Positions 53,704-62,686 of a stretch of DNA of 64,000 bases are shown here, piece after piece. This stretch comes from Enoplolaimus lenunculus. Lineage: Eukaryota > Nematoda > Enoplea > Enoplida > Thoracostomopsidae. The DNA lies in the NCBI GenBank assembly GCA_030248215.1, contig JASANG010001689.1:59845-123844 (forward strand), given 5' to 3'. The first letter of the stretch is position 1. Each line of letters opens with the position of its first letter. A model generated the notes under the pieces. That model was not told the origin of the DNA, ran no database searches, and saw only the letters and a program-made list of their open reading frames with translations. The translations under genes were made by a program, and so were the position numbers.

Positions 53704-56190
53704 ATGATAACCTGCAAACCCTTTCAAACCAGCCAAACTCATGGATTCCTCCAGGTTGTGCTACTAATAGCTTGGCAGGTGAACGTTGTCTCAAGTCGAA
53801 AGTATCTGCTTACGCTAACTTATGAACAAATTGACGAATTTTACTCATATACGTCACTGACAACGCCGTACGGCTATATTAAGCTTGAATGTAATCTGCA
53901 TCCAGAGGGTAGCGAAGAATACTCGAGTTTGAAAGGCATCCATTTTGGAACCAGCGCCAGCTCAAGGGAATCGCGAGGGTCGTCCGAGGTATCTCTTACT
54001 CTCGCCAACGATCACGACCGAATGTCAGCACCGGAAAACGATTGCGTAGACGGGTGTAGAATTATTCGTGTTCTGCCGGCTGAAACTGCGTTTCAAGCAC
54101 AATACTATCATTGTATCGTTGAAAATAATTCCGACTCACGTTCAAGTCAACTCAATCGATCAAATTCGACCCGTGCTACGCTGTTAGCGTCATCACCGAA
54201 ATTGTCTGTCGCGGCGCGGACGTGCCCACTCCGTATTGGATCACCCAGCCAACCAGGGGTATGTTTTAACCAAAACCCTCTGAATGGAACCTCGAATACA
54301 CGCTCTAATGACAGATGTATCGACGTTGAACCACGTGAATTAGATAACTCAAATGATAGACTAACTGTAGTTTATCAGATTATTGCTAGGTCTCAAGATC
54401 CGGCAGGGTTTTCGAACAAAAACTCAGGGGGGTCGGTTCAAATTACAGAATCTTTATGCTCGTTCTATAGAAAAATCATCGCAACAGATCTTAGTTCGGC
54501 AACGCAAACGCCAGCAGCGCTACCGTTGTACGAGTTAGCGGCTCCGGATGCATCGCGTACTCCACTGGAGCCGGTTGAAATTTACGTTGGATCAACGCGG
54601 ATTGTCCACGGCCAATCGTACATCATCGAGCATTTACTCGCCGAAACCAGACTCGCGTCCGGACGTGAAAATTTGAATTCAGACTCCGACAGCATTTCGT
54701 TTTCAATTCTGTGCACCAACACTCACGGCTACGTTTACTGGGAATTGTACAAAATTCTACTGATGAGCCGTGTAGTTCGATGCACCGGTGAAAATACACA
54801 CGAACACCTTGAAATCAACACGCATCAGTTAGCTAAGTCATTACGAGCGCTTATCGTTGATCCAAGTCATTCGCGATATCCGACGCAATCCACGCGGACA
54901 AAGCTATATTTTCGAACGAAATACGCTCATATGTACGTTTATTTGTATACTTTAGCTGGCAATCAAATGGATGCAAACTCAGGCGCAATCTCAGGTGGTG
55001 ATATTCAAGTAGGCGATGTTCCATTGGCTTTAGAACCGGTAAAATGCAAGAAAACTTGTCAAGTAAGCTATCAAGGTACCCGACTGGATCGATTACAACA
55101 GCTGACGGTAGCGTCCGCATTTGGACCTCCAGTTGAGGTTGAAATTGAACTCACTGAAAATGACGCCAGTCAAGATGGCGTTGCATACTATTGTATGGCA
55201 CGTGTTCGGATCACAGTAACAACTGATAATCAATATTTTCCTCAAAAATTCACATTTCATCACGTTGAAATTGCTAATTTTTCACTCGAAGACTTGGGCG
55301 AAGCGATCGATTGCAGTGCAACAACAACAATAATAACAAAAACAACAACAACAGCAACAGCAACAAAAACAACAACAACTAATTCTGTAATAACTGCGAA
55401 ATCTGCAGAAATGTTAAGAAGCAATGACGATGCTGGCAAAAATGAGTCAAATTTAACGTCAAAACTTACCGAAACGACATCAAATTCAACAACTGACTCC
55501 GTAAATGAGCAACTCGAGTTAATTGGAGAGAATATTTATAATCAAACCAACGGAAAACAACAACAAACATCCCAGAAGCCAATGAAATTCAGGCAAATGA
55601 ACAGTGGAAATTATGCTGAAAATGCGTTCAATCAAAATTCGAAACAGAACGCAATGCAACGGAAATTGACCAATGACAGCACAAGAAACTATCGTTTTAC
55701 AGCATGGAGTAACGAATCAGCGGCGATTTCAGTCAAGAAAAAGGACATCTATGCTCCCGCCGAGAAAAGTAGCAAACAAAATCCAGCGAATAAAATTCCA
55801 CCTGGCTGGTTTGATCCTAAACGTTGGAATCCTGAAGCTGAGCTGGTCACTAAAGTTCCACTGGCGACTGGCGATGATCGTCTTCTCGAAACTGGCGGCC
55901 GTAGCTCGCTTGGCCAATGGAAACAGCCCAGCACTGAGCGTGTCACACCAAAGCCTAAACCTAAGCCTAAACCTAGTAAAGCGCAAAAGCGAGCGCCGTT
56001 GAGTTCGACAGCAATATTTGGAATTGCAGCAGCTGCGCTTGCAATTATCGTTGTAGTATCATTGTTAATATACAGCGGTGTGACCTGCGTTCATCGAAAA
56101 TTTACCGGCGAATACCAACGTGGCAAAAAGAGGGGCAGTTCGCCAGGGACAAATGCCGACACTCCTGAGTGCGCTCTGGATGCGATTTAA
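53704..56190 (+). CDS. Predicted type I membrane protein, unidentified
   Basis: 828 codons in one exon from ATG 53704. A hydrophobic segment at about residues 14-31 (FLQVVLLIAWQVNVVSS) is a likely signal peptide. The long extracellular part holds paired cysteines (CVDGC, CKKTC, YYCMA) and many Asn-x-Ser/Thr sites. A Thr-rich mucin-like stretch (55318-55385) and a Gln/Asn-rich linker follow. One membrane helix (TAIFGIAAAALAIIVVVSLL) lies at about 768-793, then a 35-residue basic tail. The cysteine spacing hints at repeated beta-rich domains, but I do not recognise a family. Just before the helix, KPKPKPKPS is encoded by a CCTAAG-type array (55951-55976). A missed 5' or 3' exon cannot be excluded. 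No obvious AATAAA is close downstream. Confidence 0.75.
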   Translation: MITCKPFQTSQTHGFLQVVLLIAWQVNVVSSRKYLLTLTYEQIDEFYSYTSLTTPYGYIKLECNLHPEGSEEYSSLKGIHFGTSASSRESRGSSEVSLTLANDHDRMSAPENDCVDGCRIIRVLPAETAFQAQYYHCIVENNSDSRSSQLNRSNSTRATLLASSPKLSVAARTCPLRIGSPSQPGVCFNQNPLNGTSNTRSNDRCIDVEPRELDNSNDRLTVVYQIIARSQDPAGFSNKNSGGSVQITESLCSFYRKIIATDLSSATQTPAALPLYELAAPDASRTPLEPVEIYVGSTRIVHGQSYIIEHLLAETRLASGRENLNSDSDSISFSILCTNTHGYVYWELYKILLMSRVVRCTGENTHEHLEINTHQLAKSLRALIVDPSHSRYPTQSTRTKLYFRTKYAHMYVYLYTLAGNQMDANSGAISGGDIQVGDVPLALEPVKCKKTCQVSYQGTRLDRLQQLTVASAFGPPVEVEIELTENDASQDGVAYYCMARVRITVTTDNQYFPQKFTFHHVEIANFSLEDLGEAIDCSATTTIITKTTTTATATKTTTTNSVITAKSAEMLRSNDDAGKNESNLTSKLTETTSNSTTDSVNEQLELIGENIYNQTNGKQQQTSQKPMKFRQMNSGNYAENAFNQNSKQNAMQRKLTNDSTRNYRFTAWSNESAAISVKKKDIYAPAEKSSKQNPANKIPPGWFDPKRWNPEAELVTKVPLATGDDRLLETGGRSSLGQWKQPSTERVTPKPKPKPKPSKAQKRAPLSSTAIFGIAAAALAIIVVVSLLIYSGVTCVHRKFTGEYQRGKKRGSSPGTNADTPECALDAI

Positions 56191-56309
56191 GAATTGAAGG
56201 ATTGCAGCGGATGCTGCCATTTGGAACCGGGGTTAAAAATTGAATGTGGTTGACGTAAATTTTGATTGAAAGTTTATTGTCGCTTAAGCATCGTTTTGTT
56301 AGGAACAGG

Positions 56310-56430
56310 TCCGTAGCCAGCTCACCTTGCTAGGGGGGGCTAAAAATTTTCAGGAGGGACATTTAAAGGTTTTCAATGACTTAAGGCTGAAAATCTTCTA
56401 GGAGGGGCCAATTGGCTACTGGCCCGGTTA
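56310..56430 (+). mobile_element. Family E MITE
   Basis: GGTCCGTAGCCAGCTCACC, TTTTCAGGAGGGACATTTAA, ending AATTGGCTACTGGCCCGG. Confidence 0.7.
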
Positions 56431-56484
56431 TAAGAAGTTTAAGAAAAATTCTTAACATTTGGTTTACTTCAAACCTGTGTCTCA

Positions 56485-56655
56485 GGGGTGTCCGCTGAAA
56501 ATTATATTTCGGGTGCAGCCAATAAGTTTGGTGGGCCCTACAATTGCAATACAAGGTTGTTTGCTTTTAGACAGAGTCTTTTTGGAGGGGGCACAGGTCA
56601 AATTTGGAGGCACGGCTTTTCAGTGCCAATGTGCGGATGCCCCCTTGGCTGTGCC
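56485..56655. mobile_element. hAT-like fragment
   Basis: CAGGGGTGTCCGCTGAAAAT and CCCCCTTGGCTGTGCCCGT are degraded inverted ends. Confidence 0.45.
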
Positions 56656-56743
56656 CGTATTTGCAATTGTGTTTAGCAACTATCACCAGTAGGAAATAGA
56701 CTTCATAACTTTCTTACTAGTGAATGCTACGGTTTGAAATTTC

Positions 56744-56960
56744 GGCCCATGTTACTTTAAAAGGCGTCCAGATGTTACTTTAAGGGGCGTCCAGGTTTCT
56801 GTTGGGTCCATAAAAGAGTTAGTTTAGATTCTAGATTACATTTGTTTTCCTTACGCTTAGGCTTAGGTCTAGGAACTCATTTTGCAACGCTTAGGCTTTA
56901 GGCTTATGCTTTTAGGAATACACTTAATCTACTGTTATGCCCCTCAAAGTCACAATGGCC
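56744..56960 (-). mobile_element. Family B MITE with perfect 8-bp duplication
   Basis: GGCCCATGTTACTTTAAAAG to CAAAGTCACAATGGCC. GAAATTTC lies on both sides (56736-56743, 56961-56968). The left arm is partly duplicated (GATGTTACTTTAAGGGGCG). Confidence 0.92.
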
Positions 56961-56968
56961 GAAATTTC

Positions 56969-57226
56969 TGTGCACATTCTAAGATAATTGACCTGCCATA
57001 GTTCACTGGCTTTAATATAACCTGTATAAGTATTTATTGATAGATGGCTACACACAGCTGAGAATACGGTTCGTGAAGTAAAAATACAAACGATGCCATT
57101 AGTTATAATCTTGAAATTATCCTAAGTGGGCTAGCGTATACGACAAGTCCCGAATTCTTAGTGTATATCTTTAGTTCAACCTTAAACTCTAAACCTAAGC
57201 TTGAGCCCAAGCGGACCTGATACCGA
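56969..57226. other. Unassigned sequence
   Basis: A family P end (CTACACACAGCTGAGAATAC) lies at about 57050. No gene. Confidence 0.4.
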
Positions 57227-57414
57227 CACTGCAAAAAATAGTGAGTCAATTTGACTCTCTACGAAATAGGCTCTACGGGACTACACAAATTACGTCAAAT
57301 TTGACTCACTGTGGTGCACGTTTGACTCTAGTGGAGTCGAATTTGACTTAGTTTGTGTAGTCCCGTAGAACAGATTTCCGAGACAATCAATTTGACTCAC
57401 CATTTTTCGCAGTG
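57227..57414. mobile_element. Family D fold-back MITE
   Basis: CACTGCAAAAAATAGTGAG to CACCATTTTTCGCAGTG. Confidence 0.87.
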
Positions 57415-57579
57415 TACGACATTGCTGGCTCTTGTGGCTATACACTGGTACCGTAATATATGTTGTGCTATACGACAATACATATGCGTTGTGGTACAGA
57501 CGATGCCGGACAACGAGCGACGGCACTGGACGGTAACGGACGGCGACGTAAGACGTCGTACGGTGACGAACCGCGCCCA

Positions 57580-57955
57580 CTAGCGGATCCAGAGGGGGTG
57601 GCAGGGGGGGGCGTACGCCCCCTTCTTCAGAAATTTTTTGTGTTAAAATGGTAGTGTCCCCCACCTCACTATTTTTCCCTCAGAATTTTTTTGTAAAAAA
57701 CAATTTTTCCCGCAGAATGTTTTGTGACAAAATTGTAAGCTCGCTCATAACCTTACAATCTTTTTTCAATTCTTCCCGCAACAATTTCGATGGTAAAATG
57801 GTAAGGTCCCCTTACCTTACAATTATTCGCCCTCAGAAAATTTTTTGGTGATATAAAATGATAAGGTCCCTACCTTACAATTTTTGCGTTTCATAAAATT
57901 TGCCAGCCTGCGCTCTTCTCCGTCAGGAATTTTTGGATCCACCTCTGGCCGCTCC
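57580..57955. mobile_element. Family G hAT-like MITE
   Basis: ACTAGCGGATCCAGAGGGGG to TTTTTGGATCCACCTCTGG, with internal repeats of AAATGGTAAGGTCCC and ACCTTACAATTTT. Confidence 0.7.
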
Positions 57956-58496
57956 GCACATCACCAAAAGTATTGCGTCACACTAAAGCGGAAAAACTCT
58001 CAGATCTATTATTGTTAGGGGCGTTATACAATAGGTACTTGGAGTATATCAACGTAGATTTTCTTTAAAATCCAAAAAAACACACTTTCACAACCTGCCG
58101 ACGTCAAATATAATTTCTCGATCGCTTTGCTACGCTTTCGCTCGACTCACATTTAGCCGAGGTTATCCCTTCTGAAATAAAATTATCGCTACGCCGCTGT
58201 GAATAAAGTATTTTCGGAGCATGAAAGGTTACACGGACATCGGATTGGCTGATCTTCATTGAGCTTTTTGAAGTTTAGTAGAACTTGAATCGAATCTTCA
58301 AAAATGCAGAGCGCTGATTGGTTAGCATAACTCGAGCATTAATGTTTTTTCTAAAAGTTGTATTTTAGAACTAAAAAATCGCGCTTTTATTTAAATTCAC
58401 ATTTCAGTGTGAAATGATCAGGGTAAGTCGTGACAGGCTCAAATACGTAAAAATGTTTAAAGTCAAATTTTTTTTGGCAAACGAGAGCTTCAAACT
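57956..58496. other. Unassigned sequence
   Basis: No gene recognised. Confidence 0.4.
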
Positions 58497-58497
58497 G

Positions 58498-58668
58498 GCC
58501 CGTAGCCAGCTCGCCTTTTTTTGGGGGGGGGGGGCTAAATATTGTTCAGGAGGGGCATTGAAGGGTTTTCAATGAGTTACACGCAACGTTGAAAACATTC
58601 TAGGGGGGCCAAATTTTTCCAGGGGGGCTGAGCAACCCATGGCCTCGTCTCGGCTACGGGCCCGGCTT
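58498..58668 (+). mobile_element. Family E MITE
   Basis: GGCCCGTAGCCAGCTCGCC to CGTCTCGGCTACGGGCCCGG, with a 10-G run near the left end. Confidence 0.8.
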
Positions 58669-58834
58669 CAAATAACGGAACAATCCAGTGTTGCTAGAAA
58701 CGAATTCATTGTAATTCGGGTTTTGCGTTAAAGTGAAATGAAAATTAACGTTTGGCTTCTCGTTCGCTTTGCTTCACACGATTTGTTTCAACTGGAGTTC
58801 ATGCAACACATGATTCAAGGTCGATACACATTAC

Positions 58835-59007
58835 GGCCCATGTTACTTTAAGGGGCGTCCAGGTTTCTGGTGGGTCTAAAAAAATAAGTTTAGATTCTAG
58901 ATTACATTTTTTTGCTTAGGTTTAGGCTTAGGCTTAGGAACACATCTTTGCGACGCTTAGGCTTAACAATACGCTTACTGTTACGCCCCTAAAAAGTAAC
59001 ATTGGCC
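58835..59007 (-). mobile_element. Family B MITE with perfect 8-bp duplication
   Basis: GGCCCATGTTACTTTAAGGG to AAAAGTAACATTGGCC. CACATTAC lies on both sides (58827-58834, 59008-59015). Confidence 0.93.
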
Positions 59008-59287
59008 CACATTACTATGTAACGTGTAAAAATACATATATGATTACATCACATAGAGAAAGCTTGTTGCTCTGGCAGCTTCAAGCACCAAAATTTTTCA
59101 ACCCAAACCATTTTCCAAACGAAAGGCAACACCGTAAGGATTCCAAAGGTCAAACCCCCTTTCGTCATTTTTTCCAGCGGTTTTAAATCTCACTTTTCAG
59201 TTAATAACACTCAAAAAACCTTTCTTCGAAATTGTCACAGAACGTACCCCGGGTTACCAAAATCTTGGCTAATCCGCGACTTTCGAA

Positions 59288-59640
59288 TTACTTAAGCGAC
59301 ATATTCGACTTGGTTAAATCAAGTCCTTTCAGCAACGGCCCTCGTGATCCGCCGGCCGCCGCCGCTTCTGCGTCGATACTAATCGCTAAATCACGCCAAT
59401 GAACCATAACACTTCCGGGTTCAACTCGTGACACGTCATCAGATGTTCGATCACTGTCCAGAACATCTGACCGGAACCGTAGACCACGTTTCAGGTTCTT
59501 AGACGTCCTGCTGGACAACGAACCACTGGCGAGACCTGTTAACCGAGACAGAACGGATTCATTTCCGGGTTTACTCCGACCGGAATCACTGTCGGCTGCC
59601 GGTAGAAGGTGATTGTTGTTGCAATCATCTGTTAGACTGG
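59288..59640 (-). CDS. Bestrophin chloride channel, last exon (C-terminal tail)
   Basis: Acceptor ATAAATATTTTTCAG before CCAGTCTAAC (edge 59640); stop TAA at 59288-59290. It encodes about 117 residues beginning SLTDDCNNNHLLPAADSD, Ser-, Arg- and Asp-rich, including LSSRTSKNLKRGLRFRS, and ending LLKGLDLTKSNMSLK. Phase 1 of the previous exon (…GTATCCG) plus CC gives Ala, so the join is in frame. Bestrophin C-termini past the calcium clasp are poorly conserved, cytosolic and often phosphorylated. This one matches that picture rather than any particular paralogue. Confidence 0.8.
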
Positions 59641-59924
59641 CTGAAAAATATTTATCAAAGCTGCGCAATAGAGATGTACATCAGGTTCCGTTTTGAGGTT
59701 TTTGGGGACAGTGTTTATCGCCCCTAAAACGTTATCTAGTGTACGCATGATATTGTTGAAGTTGCATTACAGATGTACTTCGTTAGCTTGGTATACCGAA
59801 ATCTTTATTGAAAACTTTTAAATTAAAATCGAAACAACAAAACTTAAGTGAATTTAGCCTTGTGCAAAAATCAGAATAGGCTGCTGTTAAAGTCAAGAAA
59901 TAGCGTAATTTCTCTAAAACTGTA

Positions 59925-60135
59925 CACTACAAAAAATAGTGAGTCAAATTGACTTTTTCCGAAATAGGCTCTACGTGACTACACAAACTAAGTCAAAAGG
60001 CGACTACATCAGAGTCAAACGTGCGACAACATGAGTAGAATTTGACTCTGGCGGAGTCGAATCTTGACTCAGTTTGCGTAGTCCCGTAGCGCCTATTTCG
60101 GAGAGAGGCAATTTAACTCACTATTTCTTGCAGTG
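59925..60135. mobile_element. Family D fold-back MITE in a bestrophin intron
   Basis: CACTACAAAAAATAGTGAG to CACTATTTCTTGCAGTG. Confidence 0.85.
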
Positions 60136-60449
60136 TACTGAACATTTTGTTGTTAAGTGTATAGAGACGGTCGTCTACTCAAAGGGGAAGAATTCGAAGG
60201 ATGCAGCCCCCTCGAAGATCTTCACTTGCCTCGACCCACAAATGTTTTCAGCGCCGATGAAACTCCGCTACGAAAACTTCTGCTGTCCCGTCTATAAACC
60301 TACTTCATTATTCTACTAAACAATTCTTGCTTGTAGGCCTGCAACCTTAATCTGCCAGCCATATTTATGAATTTTAATCTCTTCACTGCGGATCCTCTTC
60401 TTATCTCTACCATAAACCAATCATATTAGCCTAAGCTGAGCATTTTTAC

Positions 60450-60645
60450 CGGATACAGGTACGACTTCCATATCAGAATCATTCAATGTATCGGTAAAAT
60501 TCATAAGATGACCTCCGAAATAGTTTTCTTTGATCTCTTGGGACGCTCTGGTATGCAGAATTGACGGGTTTGACTGGCCCCAATGTGCGTCACGAACGAT
60601 GGGTGGACGTTGCAAAGACACTGGATCAACAATCATATAGGCGAC
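60450..60645 (-). CDS. Bestrophin chloride channel, penultimate exon
   Basis: Acceptor AAATAAACTTTCAG before GTCGCC (edge 60645); donor GTATCCG/GTAAAA (edge 60450). It encodes VAYMIVDPVSLQRPPIVRDA and continues HWGQSNPSILHTRASQEIKE to MEVVPVS. In human BEST1 the corresponding stretch is the segment after DRNLQV that wraps the cytosolic domain, with a D-x-Y-W motif and a following Ser-rich block. Here DAHWGQ and the FGGHLMNFTDT block fill those places. The phases fit both neighbouring exons. Confidence 0.88.
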
Positions 60646-60663
60646 CTGAAAGTTTATTTAGTT

Positions 60664-61169
60664 GTATTCTCAAATGTGTGTAGCACCTTTCAGGGACTTA
60701 AATGATAACTAATGAGTTTGAGTATCATCAGTTTGGCCCATGTACAGAACAGGGACGGAACCGTAGTATAAGCATATTCCTAAGCCTAAGCCTACGCCTA
60801 CGCCTAAGCCTAAGCCTATGCCTAAGCCTAAGCCTAAGCCTAAGCCGAAGCCTAAGCGTATAGATGAGCCTATTCCTAAGCCTAAGCCTAAGCAAAAAAA
60901 AATTAGTCTAAAGCTTAAACTTACTCTATTATATCCTCGCCGGAAAACGATCCGGCCCTGTTGTATACATGGGCCACAGGTTTCATGAATCGAAAACCAT
61001 CTTGTACAGCAGCACAGCTGAGAACTTTGGAGAATCAGCAGATTGTTTTGGATTTGACGTACTCGATCCTTTAGAACAACATGGTTGAGCTCGGTAGTTG
61101 GAGCATTTGAGTTGCTTGGAAACCTATTTACAATAACGAGCGATAGGTGTTACACACAGTTGAGAATGC
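60664..61169. mobile_element. Family P element carrying a nested family A MITE
   Basis: TGTATTCTCAAATGTGTGTAG begins it within 20 bp of the exon acceptor, and GTTACACACAGTTGAGAATG ends it. The A copy is at 60735-60975. Confidence 0.75.
60735..60975 (+). mobile_element. Family A MITE in a bestrophin intron
   Basis: GGCCCATGTACAGAACAGGG to TTGTATACATGGGCC. The flanks ATCAGTTT and ACAGGTTT match at 6 of 8. Confidence 0.88.
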
Positions 61170-61254
61170 AAATTGTTTTATTACTTGGCAATCTTCCACT
61201 TGCTCACGCACACTGGGATATTGTGGCATGAATTATCGATTTGTCTCCGTAATT

Positions 61255-61552
61255 CATAAGGAAAATACAAACAAAACAAAAATAAAAACAGTAATAAACA
61301 TAAATAAAATAGATAAATAAACAAAAATAACAACAGAGAAATAAACACAAAAAAGTAGACAAATTAACAAAAACAAAAAACACAGAAATAAACACAAATA
61401 AAAAATAGAGCAATAACCAAAAATCAACAAACAAAGCGATAAACACAAATAAAAAATGGAGAAATACCCAAAAATAAAAAAATAGATAAATAAACAAAAA
61501 CAGAAATAAAAGTAAAGAAATAAACAAAAATAAAAACAAGAAATAGATGATA
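61255..61552. repeat. A-rich AAATAAACAAAAATA tandem tract
   Basis: Nearly 300 bp of imperfect AAATAAACAAAAAT units on the plus strand (TTTATTTG on the coding strand). It ends just 15 bp before the donor of the upstream bestrophin exon. Confidence 0.85.
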
Positions 61553-61567
61553 AAACTGAAAACCAAC

Positions 61568-61729
61568 CTGTACATTGCGATCCAAGATATAATTCAGCTC
61601 AAAATCGTCATCGTCTTCACCGAACGGATCGATCAAATCTTCGCCAACACGCAACCATCCCATGTACATCAGAAACTGAATGACAGTGAAAAATGGAAAC
61701 CAATAATCGATTTCGTTTCCGGGAATTTT
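61568..61729 (-). CDS. Bestrophin chloride channel, calcium-clasp exon
   Basis: Acceptor TTTTTTTTCAG before AAAATTCCC (edge 61729); donor GTACAG/GTTGGT (edge 61568). Exactly 54 codons, phase 0 at both ends: [20 protein letters not shown], then [34 protein letters not shown]. The acidic run EDDDDFE and the following N-x-I-x-DRN are the bestrophin calcium clasp (Asp301-304 region in human BEST1). The preceding hydrophobic helix is the last channel-lining segment. All signature residues are present, so the channel looks functional. Bestrophins are calcium-activated anion channels of five identical subunits. The upstream exons lie beyond this window, past the LTR element. Confidence 0.95.
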
Positions 61730-61790
61730 CTGAAAAAAAAATATAAATATATATCATTTTTAGCAATTGAAACCTGTATTCTCAAATGTG

Positions 61791-62174
61791 TGTAAGGTCA
61801 CGAAATCAGAATAAATTTAGGTACAGGTTTTTGGTTTCAGTATGCAAATCAGGTACTGGTTTCGGTGAGGTCAAAGCGGGGGCGAATTTGAGCCGGAAAA
61901 GAATAGTTTATCAAAGACAAAGAAGCCATAGTTTATCAAGGATACCGAAGTCGCTTGAATTTGAATATGCAAAATAGATTGCACTATAAATACCGCCGGA
62001 TTCGGTTATGAGAGAGTCAGTTATCACTTTATTGTTTCTGATGCGCGTTAGTATTGTGTTCAATAAAAAGCTATGTTTTGCATCCTTATGTATAGGGTTT
62101 TTGTTTGGTTTGTGTTATGTTCGTTTTGCTTGGAAAAACGGTGCACGTTAGACTCGGCATCGCCGAGGTCCAAC
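61791..62174 (+). repeat. 5' LTR (approximate limits)
   Basis: Begins about TGTAAGGTCACG and ends about GGTCCAACA. It contains TATAAATA at 61986, AATAAA at about 62063, and a small GACTCGGC/GCCGAGGTC hairpin near its end. No second LTR is in view to fix the edges. Confidence 0.65.
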
Positions 62175-62194
62175 ATTGGTGACCCCGACGTGAT
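62175..62194 (+). other. Primer-binding site
   Basis: TTGGTGACCCCGACGTGATC directly after the LTR; TGGTGACCCCGACGTGAT-type sites are common in animal Ty3/gypsy elements. The matching tRNA is not determined. Confidence 0.65.
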
Positions 62195-62686
62195 CACAAT
62201 TGCGGTAATGGTTCGCGCAGCTGACGGGGTCGTGGCTTTTGCCTTATTACACGAGTGGTTCGAGTTTATACTGGCGAAACAACCGAGAATCACAACAGAT
62301 TACAATTGGAAGAGTAACAAAAGAAAAAGTAATGGTATTGTTATGTTGTTTGCTTGTTTAGTTTTGTATTGTAGGGCCGAAAAGAACCAAATGCTGGGCC
62401 AAAGATTCCAGCGAGATTCTGAACATATGTCACTTAATACCGAATGGCTAATGCATATTAGTATCGAACTAGCTCGCACCCGAGCTGCTCGGAAGCTAAA
62501 AGTTTTCGCTGAAAAACGGCGAATAAAGTTTTTGATTTTAAACGTAGATAATTCAAATTTTAATCATATAACTGCACTCAGATTGCTTTTGTTAGTAGCC
62601 ATGCATTTACGGATAGGAAAAGCACTTTCCAAGCACATGCTGCAGTTGTTTACAGTTATATAGATGCAGAAAATGTCCTTCGAATT

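Noticed and set aside
62073-62663. 196-codon frame starting inside the LTR
   Set aside because: Starts within the LTR, crosses the primer-binding site and overlaps the Impact-type frame in another register; no domain recognised.
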